A stretch of DNA of 64,000 bases from Udeniomyces pyricola (Eukaryota > Basidiomycota > Tremellomycetes > Cystofilobasidiales > Mrakiaceae), in assembly GCA_039545295.1 (NCBI GenBank), contig BCIK01000011.1:124001-188000 (forward strand), in the 5' to 3' direction. Within the stretch, counting starts at the first letter, position 1; each line of letters opens with the position of its first letter. Positions 24,010 to 38,390 of this stretch are shown here, piece after piece. Under the pieces are notes generated by a model. It made no database searches, had not been told where the DNA came from, and worked only from the letters and a program-made list of their open reading frames with translations. Position numbers and translations under genes: made by a program.

Positions 24010-24417
24010 GGATGAAGAAGGGTGTGGGTTGATGGGTGGTGGTGGTGTGATGGAGTAGCTGGAGTGAGTGGATTGGTTGAGAGTGGAAGGGAGGGGGGAG
24101 GAGGGACAGAAGTGAGACTGCAGCTGGTGATGATGATGATGATGATGATCCAAACGAGGGGAGGGCTGGGCCAAGATGCAAGATGCAAGATGCAAGATGC
24201 AAGGTGTGAGTGATTAAAATAAGAGTCGAAGCGATGGGGTCTGTCGCCTTTCTCTCGCCTTGTTCTTTCCCTCATCGCACAAGTGTCCGTCCCCTCCTTC
24301 GATCTTCTTCTTCTGTCCCCTCATACCACCACTCACAACCCCATAACCCTCACACCCAACTCCACTCCCATCCAACCCAACTCACCCATCCACTTCAACC
24401 CACCACTCCACTACAAC
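24010..24417. promoter_or_regulatory. Divergent promoter, NPC2 / polyubiquitin
   Basis: Sequence between the NPC2 start and the likely first untranslated exon of polyubiquitin. It contains a GAT trinucleotide run at about 24127-24149 and a 7-bp tandem repeat (AAGATGC, four copies and a partial) at about 24173-24203, then a C-rich region that probably is the ubiquitin 5' UTR. Confidence 0.5.
24173..24203. repeat. Tandem 7-bp repeat (AAGATGC)x4
   Basis: Four perfect copies of aagatgc followed by aag, seen directly. It lies about 165-195 bp upstream of the NPC2 ATG and reads CTTGCAT-type on the NPC2 strand. Confidence 0.9.
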
Positions 24418-24854
24418 GTAAGTCTTTCTTTTCGTCCCAGCCATCATCACCACCCGCCCGCCCACCGTTGCCACCGCTTGCGACAGCCGCAGTGACCCCT
24501 TGGTCATCGTTATCCGACCCTCCTTCCACCTCCTTCACCTCCTCAACCCCCCATCTCGTTCCACCGAGGTCCCTTGGGATTATTCCCTCTCTCTACCCTT
24601 CAATTCGATCCTGAATAGCTTCTCCATCATTTGGCACGTCGCACATCCATCAACGTGCGCGCGTTAGCTGGATGGGCCCGATCGCGAGAAAGGGGTCGTC
24701 GAGTCGGGCCTTCCCCCCCCTTCCCTGCCTGATACGTGGACCTTGCAGTCTCACTGGTCCCTCCACGCCTCCCATCCGGATGAGGCACTTGTGTGGTGGC
24801 AATCAACTGACTGACCTCCCCTTTCCTCCTTCTGACCTGGTCTCCTCCCTCCAG
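24418..24854 (+). other. Probable 5' UTR intron of the polyubiquitin gene
   Basis: A strong GTAAGT donor at 24418 after a C/A-rich leader and a pyrimidine-tract CCTCCAG acceptor ending at 24854, one base before the ubiquitin ATG. Introns in the 5' UTR are common in ubiquitin genes and often support high expression. The placement is inference from splice signals; no transcript evidence. Confidence 0.6.
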
Positions 24855-24855
24855 T

Positions 24856-25825
<970 letters not shown>

Positions 25826-26652
25826 ACGTTAGCCCCCCTTTCCCTTCATCATCACTCGAGGCGATGAGAAAAGAGAGAGAGAGGAGAAGAGATGTGTGTG
25901 AATGAGGCGTTGAAGGAGCGGGGATGATGGGCTTTTTTTTTCTTTCTTTCTCCCCTATAAACCCATCCCTTTCTGCCTTGTTGTTTTTTTGTGTTTGACG
26001 GGTTTCCCCATATTTCATGCTTCTTGTAGCTTTGGATTATGACTGTGTTTTTTTTTTTTGTGTGTGGAAGAAAGGGGGAACGCGTATGAGCGAACGAACA
26101 AGGTGGCTAAACCCCTTTTGTTTTTTTTTGTGCTTCCTCATGTGAAGCGCGAAGAAACATGGAAAGACTTGGGTGGGAAATGGAAAGAAAACGTGCCCAT
26201 GGGTAGGAGGAGGCCGAATGGATAAAGAGAATGATGATACAGAGAAGAAAAACGTTCCGGAGGAGCCAGAGAGAGAGTACATACTAGTACTCGTTACAAA
26301 GAAAGGAATGGAAAAGAGAAGGAGAAACGAACAGAAACGCGAAGGATCACACAGAAAGGAAGCAAACCAGCGAAATGGAAACGAATTATATATATAAAAA
26401 AAGGAAAATTTTGCAAGGTAGGAAAAAGAAGAAAAAAAAAACAGAAGAGGGGGGGGGGGGGAAGGAGATTGGGGCTGTCGTCTCACGTGCGACCGTCTGT
26501 CTGTCTGTCTAGCCTGAATTGGAAACGAAAGAGAGCAAAGTATGAATCGAGCTACTACATGGCAAATCAGATCGACAAGGCATAGGCAACAAGGATTCGG
26601 GTTTTTTTTTATTTGGAGTTTCCTGTTTTTTTGTTTTTGTTTTGTTGGTGGT
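25826..26652. other. Convergent intergenic region after polyubiquitin
   Basis: About 830 bp between the ubiquitin and WD40-gene stops. It is T-rich near 25930-26130, then A/G-rich, with a 13-base G tract around 26449-26461. No gene seen; consistent with two 3' UTRs. Confidence 0.55.
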
Positions 26653-29600
26653 TTAACCGAGCGCTTCGAGAGTTTCGCGCTCAAGGACGTCGGTGATGGT
26701 CATCTACGAGCGAGTAAGCGAGCAAACGAGCAAGAGGGTGAAGGAAAGGGGGCGTGCAGGAAAGGAAGGAAAGGGGGAGGGGAAGGAAGAAGAGAATAAG
26801 GTCGGTTGATCAGTAACCCGATCGATATGATATCGCAAACTCATTAGTCATCAGTGATAAACCAGTCAATCGACGACATTCAGAAATCGACGTACGCCAT
26901 GCTTGCCAAACCCTTTCCATTCGTGCTTGGCGACACTTCCACGACCGCTTGGGTCCCAGGCGCTCGACATAATCTCGGGTTTGTAGCCGTGCCAACTAGG
27001 GATCGACGAACAAAGCAAGAAAGAGAGGGAAGGGGTGAGGGAGGGTCAAGGGTTGAAAGGGGAAGAAGAGGTGTGTTTGAGGGGATGAGAGAACGATGGG
27101 TCGTAAAGCCAATTCAGTACACTGGACCACACCCTTTTTTTGCTTTCATCTCATGAGAGGCTGTAAAGAAAGAGAAAGAGAGAGAAGACCGTTGGACTTA
27201 CGACACATCACGCACACAGTAATGCACGCTCTGCCTCTCATTCCTTCCTGAGCCCGAGTACCTCCCGACGCAAGCCTCGTCGGGGCCAGAAGGATCGACG
27301 TAAGCCGAGGAAGCGTTGGTATCGACGAGTGGGGCCGTGAGTTTCCGGTCGAGGACTTGGGCGATCCGACCGTCCAAATGCCAGATCTATCTCCCGGGAA
27401 GAAAGGAATGGTCAGCGAAAGAGGGTTGATAGGGTGTTGTCGAGCGTATAGAAAAATATACGGGATGGGTCGAAAATGAGTGCAAGGGAAGATAGCGGGG
27501 GGGGGGGGGGGAGAGGAGGAGAGGAGAGAAAGACGAACGTGGATCTTTCCATCGGCACTGCCAGAGTAGATGTATTGCTGACCCGTCGAGTTAGGTGGGG
27601 CAAAGTGGGACCGAATGAGAGTTCGAGCGACGTTGTGACCTCGGTAAGTCTGAATAATCACACGTTAATCAATCAAAAACAGGAGAGCAGAAAAAAAAAA
27701 ACAGCACAAGCACAAGCAATTGAACAATCAATCAGGCAGGTCCAAGAGCGATGTTAGCAGATGCAGGTGTTTGTTGATTATTGGTTGTTTCTGGTTTAGG
27801 AGTTAGAAATGCTGAGTTTGGACAAAGGCAGTTACGAACCATAACGGAGCAGTCGCCCGCTGCCTTTTGGAACCGAGGCCTCGGGTAGTTGCCATATCTA
27901 AAAAAAAAAAAGCAAACAGCCACCACAAATCTGATGAGCTCCTTAACTCTTTCAAAAAAATAATAATAATAAATTATCAGATCAGAAAAGACAGAAAGAG
28001 TGACGAACCGGTAATCGTAATTCGTTCCCCACCGCTCGACGGCATTAGGGATCTCGTCGCACGTCGATGCCGGTGCCATGTTTCGGAGATCCCACAGCCG
28101 AATCGTTTGGTCTTTGGCATTACTGATCATCGTTCGACCATCACCTGATCCAATCCCACGCACATAAGAGGCAATGACAACATCGATTTCCATGATGTCA
28201 ACCGACCGAAACCGAAACTCCATCACATCACACCTGACAGTACACCTTCCCAAACTTCGCGAGTTGAACGTACCTTTGGAAGCGACATGCGTGATACCCT
28301 CAGTGTGCCCAACAAGGACGCCAGAAGGCTTTCCCGAAGAAAGAGACCGTCGATCCCATACTTTGACGTACCCGTCGTCCGAGGCCGAGCAGAGGACGTG
28401 CTTGGACGCTTGGTCGGCCCAGGCAACCGAGTTGGTATCGTTGGAATGAGCGTGAATGTTGAGGATAGGCTTATCGGCTTCGATATCGTAGACTGAGAGA
28501 CAAGGAACAAGATGTTGATTAGTAGAGGGTTTTGAGAGATTTGTCAGATGAATCGGGCAAGGGAACATACCGATGAGCTTCCCGTCCTCGTAACTCTCAG
28601 AGGCGCCAGCAACAATCTCCTTTCCGTCCGCCGAAAACCGGACGGACCAGATCTGGAATCGGAGAAAGATAGGAGAAGAGATATCAGCTGATCATCGCAT
28701 CAAACTAGACACAGAGAAGCACGATATCACGCACCCTCATATCGTCGCGATAAACCCGCCGTTGTCGGCTGTTAGGCGAACGGGAGGAGAAATCGAGCAT
28801 GGTCTGAACCTCGGATGGATCTCGCGTTTGGAAGAGTTGGACGTGGTTGGTCTGATTGGAGGTTCATACGAACAAACCAACATACCAACAAACACAAAAA
28901 CCAACGAATAAGATTTAGAACGAAGAACGGAATCACCCCAAAGGGAGTTCATCCTGACGCGTCGATGAGCAAGTCATGTCAGATATGGACTTGAGGTGAC
29001 CTACCATCGAAGAGTAAATCATCCACTCGTCATTACTGCCAAGATCGGCGTCCGTCACGGTCCATCCACCTTCCACGCCTCGCACATCCTTGACCTTAGT
29101 CAAGCTCGTCTCCCCCACCCGAGCGCCTCCTGCACCGTACATGCCATTGCCATCGTATTCATCGTAGTAGTTCTGTTGCGGCCGCCTTAAGCGCGGTAGG
29201 ATCGGTTCGGGTCGATCGAGCGAAGGAGGCGTCGAGGTTGAAAAGATCGTCAAGCGAAAGTCCTTAGTGGCAGTGTAGAAGAATTCAGAGTCGGACGAGT
29301 ACTGTCCGCAGTAAGGCGGAGCAGTGAGCGAAGCGACAGTAGTCCCGTGGGTATTGGGAATACATTCCTGGTGATCCCAAGCCGAGGCTGTCAGTACATT
29401 ATGACTGATCGTATCCGGTATGATGTTATCATGCAGCCGATCGGGATGGAGATGGGTTAATGACTGACTTTGGCGTAGTCTTGCTTGCCTCCCCACTTTC
29501 CACCTTTCTCTCGGTTCCAAACCAACGACCCTCCGATGCCACCTGAATCGATCTTCTTCTTCTTACCCACACTACCAAACTCTCCGCCGTAACGTAGCTT

Positions 29601-30544
29601 CAGACCGGCTTCTTGCGGCTCGATCGTACGAGGGTACCATCCGCTGCCGTCGTGGTCCTCGTCTCCATCGGGAGCAAAGCGGCGCCGACGGCTGTTGTTG
29701 GCGTTACCCGCAGCGGTCGTGTTGGAAGCGAGGTCTCGAAGTTGCTGAAGGACCGACAGCGAAGAAGACGGTGAGAGATCTGTACAAGCAAGGCATCCAC
29801 GGACAATCAGTATCCTCATCGTGTACCATAGACTGGCTGGCTATATATATGCAGTCGATGAGTTATCTGTATGAACCAGTCGGATGTCTGGTGACAATGT
29901 AGATGTAGCAAGCCCATAGACCCAGTGAGATCGGTATGCATATTGACAGGACGAGCGACAGATCGGGAAGCTCTTGACGAGCTCGATAAGAAACCGAACG
30001 GGACTTTGGCGTGGTGGTCACCATGGATCCTCCGCTTAGAAGGAAGGAGGTCCCCTCGAGGAGCCAACCCAGCACACCACAACCTGAGAAAATGGATGGA
30101 CAAGCGGAGCTTTGTCTTCAACAATCAAAGCCAATCTCACGCTCGATCCTTGCTTATTGCAAACGGGCGAGAGGGAAGGAAGATGGGACACTAAGGGAAG
30201 GAGGGAGAGGGGAGGGGGGGATGCATCAAGGGAACAACCACCAAGGGGAGAGAGACCCGATACTCACTCGCCAAGATTCGTAGGGCCTCATTGCTCAGCA
30301 TCGGACCTGCTCCATCCCCATCTTGGTCCGAGAACTCATCGTCGTCATCCTCATCGTCATCGTCGTCATCGTAGAGCTCATGGTCCACATCGCCCTGAAC
30401 GACATCGAGGAGGTCATCAAAGTCGATTTCCATCCCATCGTCGTCTTCGTCTTCGTCGTCGTTCTCGTCGACCCAATCGCCTTCGGCATACTCATCCTCT
30501 GGGATAAAGTCGGGATCGGGTGAGGAGGAAGGTTGGTCAGACAT
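26653..30544 (-). CDS. WD40-repeat protein, DCAF11/WDR23 type
   Basis: Likely substrate receptor of a CUL4-DDB1 ubiquitin ligase, by family. Gene of about a dozen exons; resolved ones include 30544-30268, 29779-29469, 29367-29005 and the last 26703-26653. The N-terminus (MSDQPSSSPDPDFIPEDEYA) is very acidic, with long Asp/Glu runs, as in DCAF11. A Gly/Arg linker follows, then WD repeats: FFYTATKDFRLTIFS, IWSVRFSADGKEIVAGASE, KHVLCSASDDGYVKVWDRRS with VGHTEGITHV, DGRTMISNAKDQTIRLWDLR, and a later YIYSGSADGKIH. The order acidic N-terminus, then YRDDMR-IWSVRFS, then the NDTNSVAWAD segment matches the WDR23/LEC14B family. The end reads MTITDVLERETLEALG. Internal exon limits downstream of 28.7 kb were only partly worked out. 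Confidence 0.85.
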
Positions 30545-31037
30545 AATGGCGTTGATAAGAGAGTTGCAGCGATGTGAAGCTGGAATGGAAAGGAGGTGGG
30601 AGGGGGGAATGAGGGGAAGTGGAGGGGAAGGCGAGCGATCGCTCTGGGTAGATTCGGCTCTCGCCGGAGTTTCAGCGTCATGATCGATCGCGCAGACCAC
30701 CGATGCACCGTGCACCGACGCCGACGCAGACTCAACAATTCTATAAACCCCCATATTAGATACCCACTGAAACCATCAAAAGCGTGTGTCATTATATACA
30801 CCACAAAAGCTACCAACGAAACGTGACTCTGAAGTCCCAGAAGTCATTAGCGACTCGTGGGCCAACCGGGCAAAAAAAAAAAGCACTTCTGATGTATATG
30901 GTTTACAATGCCTGTACAACTCAATACAACTAATAACCCAATCTGCGCCTTCGATCTCCTCTTCTTCGCTTCCTCTCGTTGCTCCTCTCTCTCTCCCTTC
31001 TCCCCAATATCTTCCCTAGGATAAATAGTCACCAATC
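30545..31037. other. Intergenic region between WD40 gene start and ABC transporter stop
   Basis: About 490 bp holding the promoter/5' UTR of the DCAF11-like gene and the 3' end of the ABC transporter gene. No further gene found. Confidence 0.5.
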
Positions 31038-34000
31038 TCAAGGGCCATGTCCTGCCCTTGACGCCTTGAGAAACGCCAACTTCTCCCGCATCTGCTCGAC
31101 GTCGGCGAGTTTCAGCTCGAGCGAGTGTTTCTCCTCGAGCAACGCCAGTCGGGATTCAGCTTCAAGGGGTAGGAAAACGTAGTTCCCATTCCCGTCTGTC
31201 AGCGCAACAAGAAATGATGGACGGATCGTGAGAACCCAGAGAGAAAAGAGATAGAACGCGGTGAGTGGGTCATTAGTCTTTGCTTCTGTTCTCTTGATAA
31301 AAGAAATTCATCCTAGTCCAAGGTACACTTCTTGGTTCATTGTACAGGGACTTACCATACTGCAAGATAGTCGAATGATACTTCCAGAGCGACGGTCGAT
31401 GCGAGACCGTAAGCATCGTGATGCCTAGAGCAGTGGAGTGGTCATAGCTTTCGGTTTCGTTCCCAAAGCAGCGGAGGAAAGTAGAGGAGGGAAGGAAGCG
31501 CATCAGTCGGTGTCGCGAGAACAAGTGAAAGATAAAAGAAAAAGAAAACATCAAAACCGAGTACAGAGTTAAGAAGAGAGACGAGAAAGAGGTGATCATG
31601 ACTTACATTTTCTTCTCGACCTCCAGAGTCACACCCGAGGTACACTCATCCAAGATCGCAATCTATCACCCAAAACCAGCGAGCCACGAGCCACGGTTCA
31701 GTGTCAACTCTCCTTCTCAACCTCCAATCTAGCATCGGTCACTCACCTTGGGTCGATGATAAAACAGCCGGGCCGCCGCGATCCGCTGCTTATCGCCTCC
31801 ACTCAGGGCGTTGGTCCAATCGAGCTGAGCGTCCCACCCACCTTCTCGGTCCACGATATGTCCGAGTTCGACCACTTCGAGGCATTCCATCAGTTTATCA
31901 TCCGTCATACCCCCTGAAATGATGCATGCAAAGTATGTACGACAGCAGTCCGTCAGGACAATCTTCATCTCAGGTGATTCAGGCACGCGATAACGGAAGA
32001 GAATGGACGCACGAGCCAGAGCCTCTTCTGCTGAATGTGGGTAACAGATCTGCTCTCTTAGCGTGCCCTGAGAGAGATACGGGCGTTGAGGGATATACGT
32101 GAAATCTGAAACGCGGGGTTTGATGACGGTTCCACCAAGGACGGGCCTATGATGACGATATGAGACCACATGATGGGTGGGAGAGGACACATGGTCAGCG
32201 TGATACCTCGGTCATGGACCTGAAAAAATAGATGTTTGCAACGAACCAGAGCCCTCCAAGAATCCGGAACAGACTAGACTTGCCACATCCTGGATGAGCC
32301 GAGACGACGGAATTGAGCGACGAAGTGTATTAGGATTCGATATCAATCTGAATAGAATCAACTGAACGGGTGTACGTACCATTCGGACCAACCTGGTTTC
32401 GAGCGAGAAAGGTACACATGATGAGATCTTCCAATAAGCCTCTAAATGACACCTCGAGACTTCAGCCTAGAAAGATACAAACATACAATCAAAAGGTTCT
32501 TCTGCTCGTCCAAGAAACCACAATGACAATCGTAAAACGATGAGCGAAACACATTCATCTACCCAACACATGTGAGACCAGAGAATATACGTACGCCTCG
32601 TTCAATCTTGAAAGACATTTCTGGGATCAAGACATCGCCGTTCGGGCTAACGATTGGTACGCGATCAAAGACGATGTCGTCGCCTTCGAAGACCTGCCCT
32701 CGTCCCTCGAGAACTTTCGGATCAAGCAGACGTCAACATTTAACATTCTACATTCAGCGCTCAGCGCTCAGCATCCACTTCTCGACCACTCCGATATCTG
32801 CCATAACTCCTATCGGACAGACACGTGTCAGACTCACCTCGAGCATTCTCCTCAATCGATCTGGAGCTAACGAGTTTCTTCTGATACATCCCGTTCTCGA
32901 TATCCTCCATCGTCGAAAGAAGCTCCGAGACCCTGGCGGTGTAGCCCGCGAGTTCGGCAAGTTCCTAGTGTCAACGGCACAGAAGAGATACGAAGGGTCG
33001 GTTAGTGGCGTCATCTTCTGTACGTTGGAATCTGAAGCATCATGAAAGGGAGAGGGAGATAGTAGCAAACTTCACTTTGTAAGAGTAGAGCACACGAGCA
33101 AATGCGTCGGATGCAGAGAGGAGAAGGCGTCGGTTCGTTACGAGAGCTTCCGTTCGTGAGCCTAAAAATCGACAAGGGAAAATCGTTACAATCAGTACAC
33201 AGTATCTTTCCCGATCGAGCCAACCCAACCCCAAGAGGAAGCCCAACGCGTTCACAACCTAACACCGACGAGACTTCTTTTCATTTATTAAATATATATC
33301 TTGGGTACCCACCTAAATCGTCCGCCTTCACGCCAGGCAACTTAAAGAACACGGGGATCGAACAGACGCCTAACCCGATCGAGCTCCACAGCCATTTAAC
33401 GATGCCTTCTTCGCCAACCATATACCAAGCTTTGGCGCGACAGACGGCGCTGAGATGCTTGACGAGGTGATAGTAGCTGCGTTCAATGATGTTCTTTTCG
33501 ATCTCTGTCGAGGAGTACAGGGCGATTTCCTCGGCGTTGGCGAGTAGACGAGAGTGGGTGTATTGAAGTTCGCCTGCGGATTAAGTATGGCGAAGTATCA
33601 GGGTGTCAGCTTGTCCGGTTAGAGAAGTGCATGATACAAATCACGTAGAGAGGTGACCTACCTTCGAGTTGACCCGTCATGGCAGCGAGTTGTCCAAATG
33701 CAGGCGTGATCTTTTTGACTGCCAACAAAGAAACAAAACGAGCAACCCAACAGACAAAAGACAACAACCACGACCCAAGGACGAAGAGGTCAGAACTCAG
33801 CAACAGATTGACTTGAGCTTTTCTTACTCGAGAGACATACGTAAGACTGAGCTTCCTTGAACAAGGACCGTCAGTACGATGAGTCCTTCGGCCCCGATCG
33901 AGCGGGACAGCATGTAGTTGAACAGAATGACATCGAGCGTTGGCTAATCAGGACGATATAGCCACGCGTAGAAAGAAACGTCAGTATTTGCCATGCGACA

Positions 34001-35415
34001 AGCCAACGGAAATTTTCCCATGAGAGTCGACTGAGAACGGATACACCAACACTCACCTTCGCGATATTGGCATAGAGCTCAGCGAGGTGCCGTGAGAACG
34101 AATGGAGATCCACCACGATCATCTGATCCGGACTGGGCAAAAAAGGAACGAGAAGCATCACGACATCAATCAGCATCGTCGATTTCTTATACTTTATCAG
34201 GGGAGAAAGAAAACCATAAGCCTACTTTTTGATCCGATCGTCCAACGCGGCCATCTTGTAAAAGACCTGTTCGTCGACGCCGTGGGCATTTTCACCGCCG
34301 AGGTACATGCCCAACACTTTCTTAGTCAGCTGTAGAGGATGTCGGAGGTCAGTATGATGTATAATTGTGTTCAATAGAGGGTGTCACAATTTGTAGGGTC
34401 CAAATGGGACATCGATGGTGGCATCAGAGAGGGCTGAAGTATCCGGCTCGGTTCTCTCAAGATTGCGGCGGAAAGGGAAACGGACCTTTGTCCGATAAGC
34501 GATCTCGAGCTTGGATTGGATGAAGTCCTGGAAGGGGGAGATTCAGATAGTACGGGAGAAGGACCAAGGATGAGCGATGTGAGCATATCGACCTTGACAT
34601 GCAAGCCGGTCCCTAGCTGAACGTGCAAATCCTGAGGCTCGATTGAACCACGCACGAGCATGCTATTCTGTAGTGCCAAGTTCCAGACAGAAAAAGCATA
34701 TCAGCTACGTCCTTGTCCTTATCCGATCGATAGAAGACCGGTCCACGCACCGTATACGTCGCTGGGACAGCGATGAGGATCCACTTTGCGAGGTGTCTGA
34801 GGAACTGCGCGAGCTGTCCTCGAACTAACGATGAGACGATTCTATCATTTTAAGAGGACGAGAACATCACATAGGGTTTGGTCAGTTTGTCAGTCCGAGC
34901 TTTTCGGCGTCATTTGCGCCAATTCTTATTCCTTCAAAGCTTGACCTCAGCTTTCCTCTGTGCCGCCGAGCTGTCGAAACTCTTGGAACTCACCTTCCAT
35001 CGAGATCCGCAACATACAGACTCAACCCCGTCCTTGCCAACAAGAAGCAACTGTGCATCCCCAACAACCCCGCTTCTTTACTCTTCCAACTCGGAATCAC
35101 AATCCTCAACAACCTCCCCAGCCGTTGATAAAAGACTGCGTCGACTTTCACCGCGGCACCTCGACCGCCTGCTCGTCGGTTGCTGGCGTTCCTACCTTTA
35201 CGGCTGGATGACGCGGGCTTGGATGGACCCGAGGAAGTAAGGGAGGAGTAGGTTGAAGAGAGCGCATAGAATATGAAAGTGAGAAGGAGGAATTTGCTGA
35301 TGATGGGACGATGGCGGAGATAAGAAGTAGTAAAGGTTTGAAAGCGGGTTCGGAAGAGGTTCGAGAGTAACAATTGGGATGAGGGGTTGGGCCGGGTGGC
35401 CGCGGCCGGATACAT
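31038..35415 (-). CDS. Peroxisomal fatty-acyl ABC half-transporter, subfamily D (PXA1/PXA2-like)
   Basis: ABCD proteins import long-chain fatty acyl-CoA into peroxisomes for beta-oxidation, as dimers of half-transporters. Roughly fifteen exons. The start (MYPAAATRP) is followed by a hydrophobic segment ([18 protein letters not shown]) and the ABCD N-terminal domain ([17 protein letters not shown]). Other family marks: [15 protein letters not shown], the EAA-like loop [28 protein letters not shown], Walker [19 protein letters not shown] (split by an intron at the Gly, 32.3-32.4 kb), signature [19 protein letters not shown], Walker [16 protein letters not shown], and a C-terminal coiled-coil-like helix ending KASRAGHGP. 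One TMD plus one NBD means a half-transporter. I cannot tell whether it is the PXA1 or PXA2 partner. Several inner exon limits are approximate. Confidence 0.9.
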
Positions 35416-35872
35416 GATTTGGATAGCAGATAAACTGTTCTATGTGGATAGCACGGGAGAGGGTGGTTTGATGAGATGACAGGGGAACGGAAAGGGTGTC
35501 GATGGATGGACGCGATGATGGTTGATGATGATGATGATCGGTTGTCGATGAGGATGGCGACGGCCGGTTGTCGGCTAGCCACTTCCGGCGACAGCCTTTC
35601 CTGCGCGCGCGTCCATGGGATATTCGATACACGTACATCAACCGCCCACATTAATCCTTCCTGACTCGTATATATCACTCGACCACGATCTGTCGCCTAT
35701 CATGAGTCTCCGATGTCCATAGGTACTGAAATCACAGCTAACTCGTACATCATAACTCCTCCCATCAGAAACGGAGAGAAACGCGCAATCCTTCTTCACC
35801 CACGTATGTCCTCAGCCAATCACAAACATATAATCCCCCAGCTCGATTCCGCAATCGATCCAGTCAAAACCC
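35416..35872. other. Intergenic region between ABC transporter start and RING gene stop
   Basis: About 460 bp containing the ABCD gene promoter and the 3' UTR of the RING gene. It has a short GATGATGATGATGAT tract near 35525. Nothing else recognised. Confidence 0.5.
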
Positions 35873-38124
35873 TCACGAACTCTCCACACGACTCTCACCT
35901 TCCCTCCCTCTAGTCCCACTCGTCTCACCGACCGGTTCGCTTTCCTTAGCGACCAAGCTGTACCTGCACACCGGACATGAGCCGTTGGCTTCGAGCCAGG
36001 TGTTGATGCAGCCCGAGTGGAAGAGATGGGTACATGGTAGTCGCTTGCACAGCTCTTCGAGCTCGAACGACGAGAGGCACACGGTGCATTCTTTTGTTTC
36101 CATCGTGGCTGGTGAAGATGTCAACGAACGTGAGATGTAGAGAAGGGGTTATGACGATGATCGAAGAAAGCGCACGTGTCAGTCCCAGAAATCACAAGCT
36201 ACCCAAAAACCTCTCCGAACAAACAGATCTATATAGCGAAAGAGACACGGGGAGGATTCTTTTCTCTCCTTCAAGTTTGCTGTTAAGTGCTGCACTTACT
36301 GAGAAGATAGGAATCGATTGGAATGATGGGAAGATCGTCGATGACGGCTTTGGATGCTGGGGGTGGTCGACTGGCACTGGGCCCGGCGGCTTGAGCGAGT
36401 TGAGTCACGATGGAATCGAATGCTGCACGATAGGAAGGAGGGAAGTGGCGAAGGTAAACAGTGAAGGGTGAAATTGAAGAGAGGTTGGTGAGCATGAGAG
36501 ACGGGATTCAAACAAGTAGGATTCAGCCGAGGCACCCTGCAGGGATTCGTCTTCAACCAAAGGGGGAATGGGATGGAAACGAGAAGTGGTTGCCTTTCTT
36601 ACCTTCTTGGGACGTGACATAATCTCCGACTTGGCCTGTCCCCCCGCCAAAGATGGCACCCAATCCTCCGCGGCCCTGGAGCATCTGAAAGTACGGGTCG
36701 TTGGCAAGTCCACCGGTGCCGTTGGCGCCTCGACGGTTCGGTGGAATCGGGTCTGAGACGATACCAAGGAGATGGTTCATGCTGTATGAAGAGAAAGACG
36801 ATGCGAGATGGGGTTGGGAAAGTGGTCAATATAGAAGAGGGCATCAATAGGAGCCGTAGGGAAAGTATAAAGTACAGAGTTGAGGTTACTTACATCTCTG
36901 ACAACGAGACATCCGCTCTTCCTCCCATATCCTCCTCTCCATCCGATCGGCGTCTATCCCTCGCGAGTGGAGCGGCCAAAGGGGAAAAGTTGGGATTCGA
37001 AAACAGGTAGGGTGAAGGATGATGTGGTGATTGACGAGCTTGAGCTTGGCCAAAAGAATTGGAAAGGAATCTGAATGCAAAGTATCAAGCCATTCGAGAC
37101 ACTGTCAGTTTGCGCCTGATCTCGTTCGAACCAAGAGGTATCTTTCATCAAGAGCAAAAGGATAGGAAGGAACCTGACGTACTCGGCGAGTGTCGGAACG
37201 CCTTGTTCATGCCTCAATCCATCCCCGACGGCCAAGCCCGCCCCCACCCCACTTCTTCTCCCCCGATTGCTGCTCCCTTCACTCGTGTAGCTGCCTCCTC
37301 CAATCGTAAACATGCCTCCGCCTGATCCAGAGCTGAACCGGAAGGATGCAGAGGGTGATGTGGGACCGGGACTAGTATGGCTAAAGGGTCGGCTCGGCGT
37401 GTTGGAGGCTGAGCGAGAAGGGACGGATGGAGGAGAGAGGAGAGCGAAAGATGAAGTCGTTGGGGAAGGGAAAGCTCCAGGAATATCTCTGGGTCGTAAC
37501 AAAGGGGTGGACAGTTGATCAACATTCAAATGAGGGTGGGGTGGGTTGCGGAAGCAAGGTCGGCTGTCGATATCGGCAGTTGAGCCGAGCTTAACTCAAG
37601 ATGGAACATACAGTGAATCGTCGTCGTGCTCATCATGCATATACTCCTCATACTCTTGACCGATGGGGGGATCTGGGTCGTGAGCTTCGACCTGGATAAA
37701 GGTTGGGAGAGTTGGCTGATCAGATGGGTCGAGCGTTGACGAACGATGCACAGTTGCAGACGAGCCGAGAAGGTGTGACGTCGGTGGCGAACGATGAGCA
37801 GCATGGAAGGGGAAGGCACTATGCATACCGTTTCCAGGAAGTCGGAACCGCAGTCTGGGCATAACAGGCCGTCTTCAAGCTGCAAGGGTGATGTCAATCA
37901 GATGAATCACATCAGTGCACATATCTAAGATAGGCGACGTGAGCCAGAAGAAGGATCATGAGGCAATGTGAGGGGGGAATAAGTACAATGCGTGGGTTGA
38001 TGATCTGGTGATCGCACTAGTGGGGAAGTATGAAATGAATGCATGAACGTTAGTGGTGATGGTGAAGTGTGAGCGAGAGGGGAGCGGGCAGACGTACTGC
38101 GTGGCAGAACCAATAGGTGGGCAT
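35873..38124 (-). CDS. RING-H2 E3 ubiquitin ligase, RNF126/RNF115 type
   Basis: E3 ligase with the two-ended architecture of RNF115/RNF126. The N-terminal zinc finger is built from small exons: MPTYWFCHA (38124-38098), CDHQIINPRI (38016-37987), then LEDGLLCPDCGSDFLET, giving a CxxC...CxxC ribbon that binds ubiquitin or client proteins in relatives. A Ser/Pro/Gly-rich linker (EGSSNRGRRSG, FGRSTREG) follows, then LGAIFGGGTGQVGDYV, AFDSIVTQLAQ and KAVIDDLPII, the segment typically preceding the RING. The RING-H2 at the C-terminus reads ECTVCLSSFELEELCKRLPC, then THLFHSGCINTWLE and CPVCRY, with all eight zinc ligands. About eight exons; middle boundaries not all settled. It acts in the cytosol by family; targets unknown. 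Confidence 0.87.
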
Positions 38125-38359
38125 GATATGGCGGGTGAATGGATGATGAGCTGTCGGTGCAGAGGGACGGTTGGACGATTGGACGAAGAAAGCGCACAAG
38201 ACCGACGATCCTCCTTGCGTTTGTTTGCGCGTAAAACGATCGATCATGAGTCGAGATCAGTCAGAACCATTCGGTAATATGTTAATAAGAATTTGGTGCA
38301 TGTATACATGTCACCTTTTCCTTCTTTCTTTGATTTATTTATTTATTTATTTATTTATT

Positions 38360-38390
<31 letters not shown>

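Noticed and set aside
38333..38389. Repeat array considered as CRISPR-like
   Set aside because: Simple tetranucleotide microsatellite without spacers, in a eukaryotic genome.
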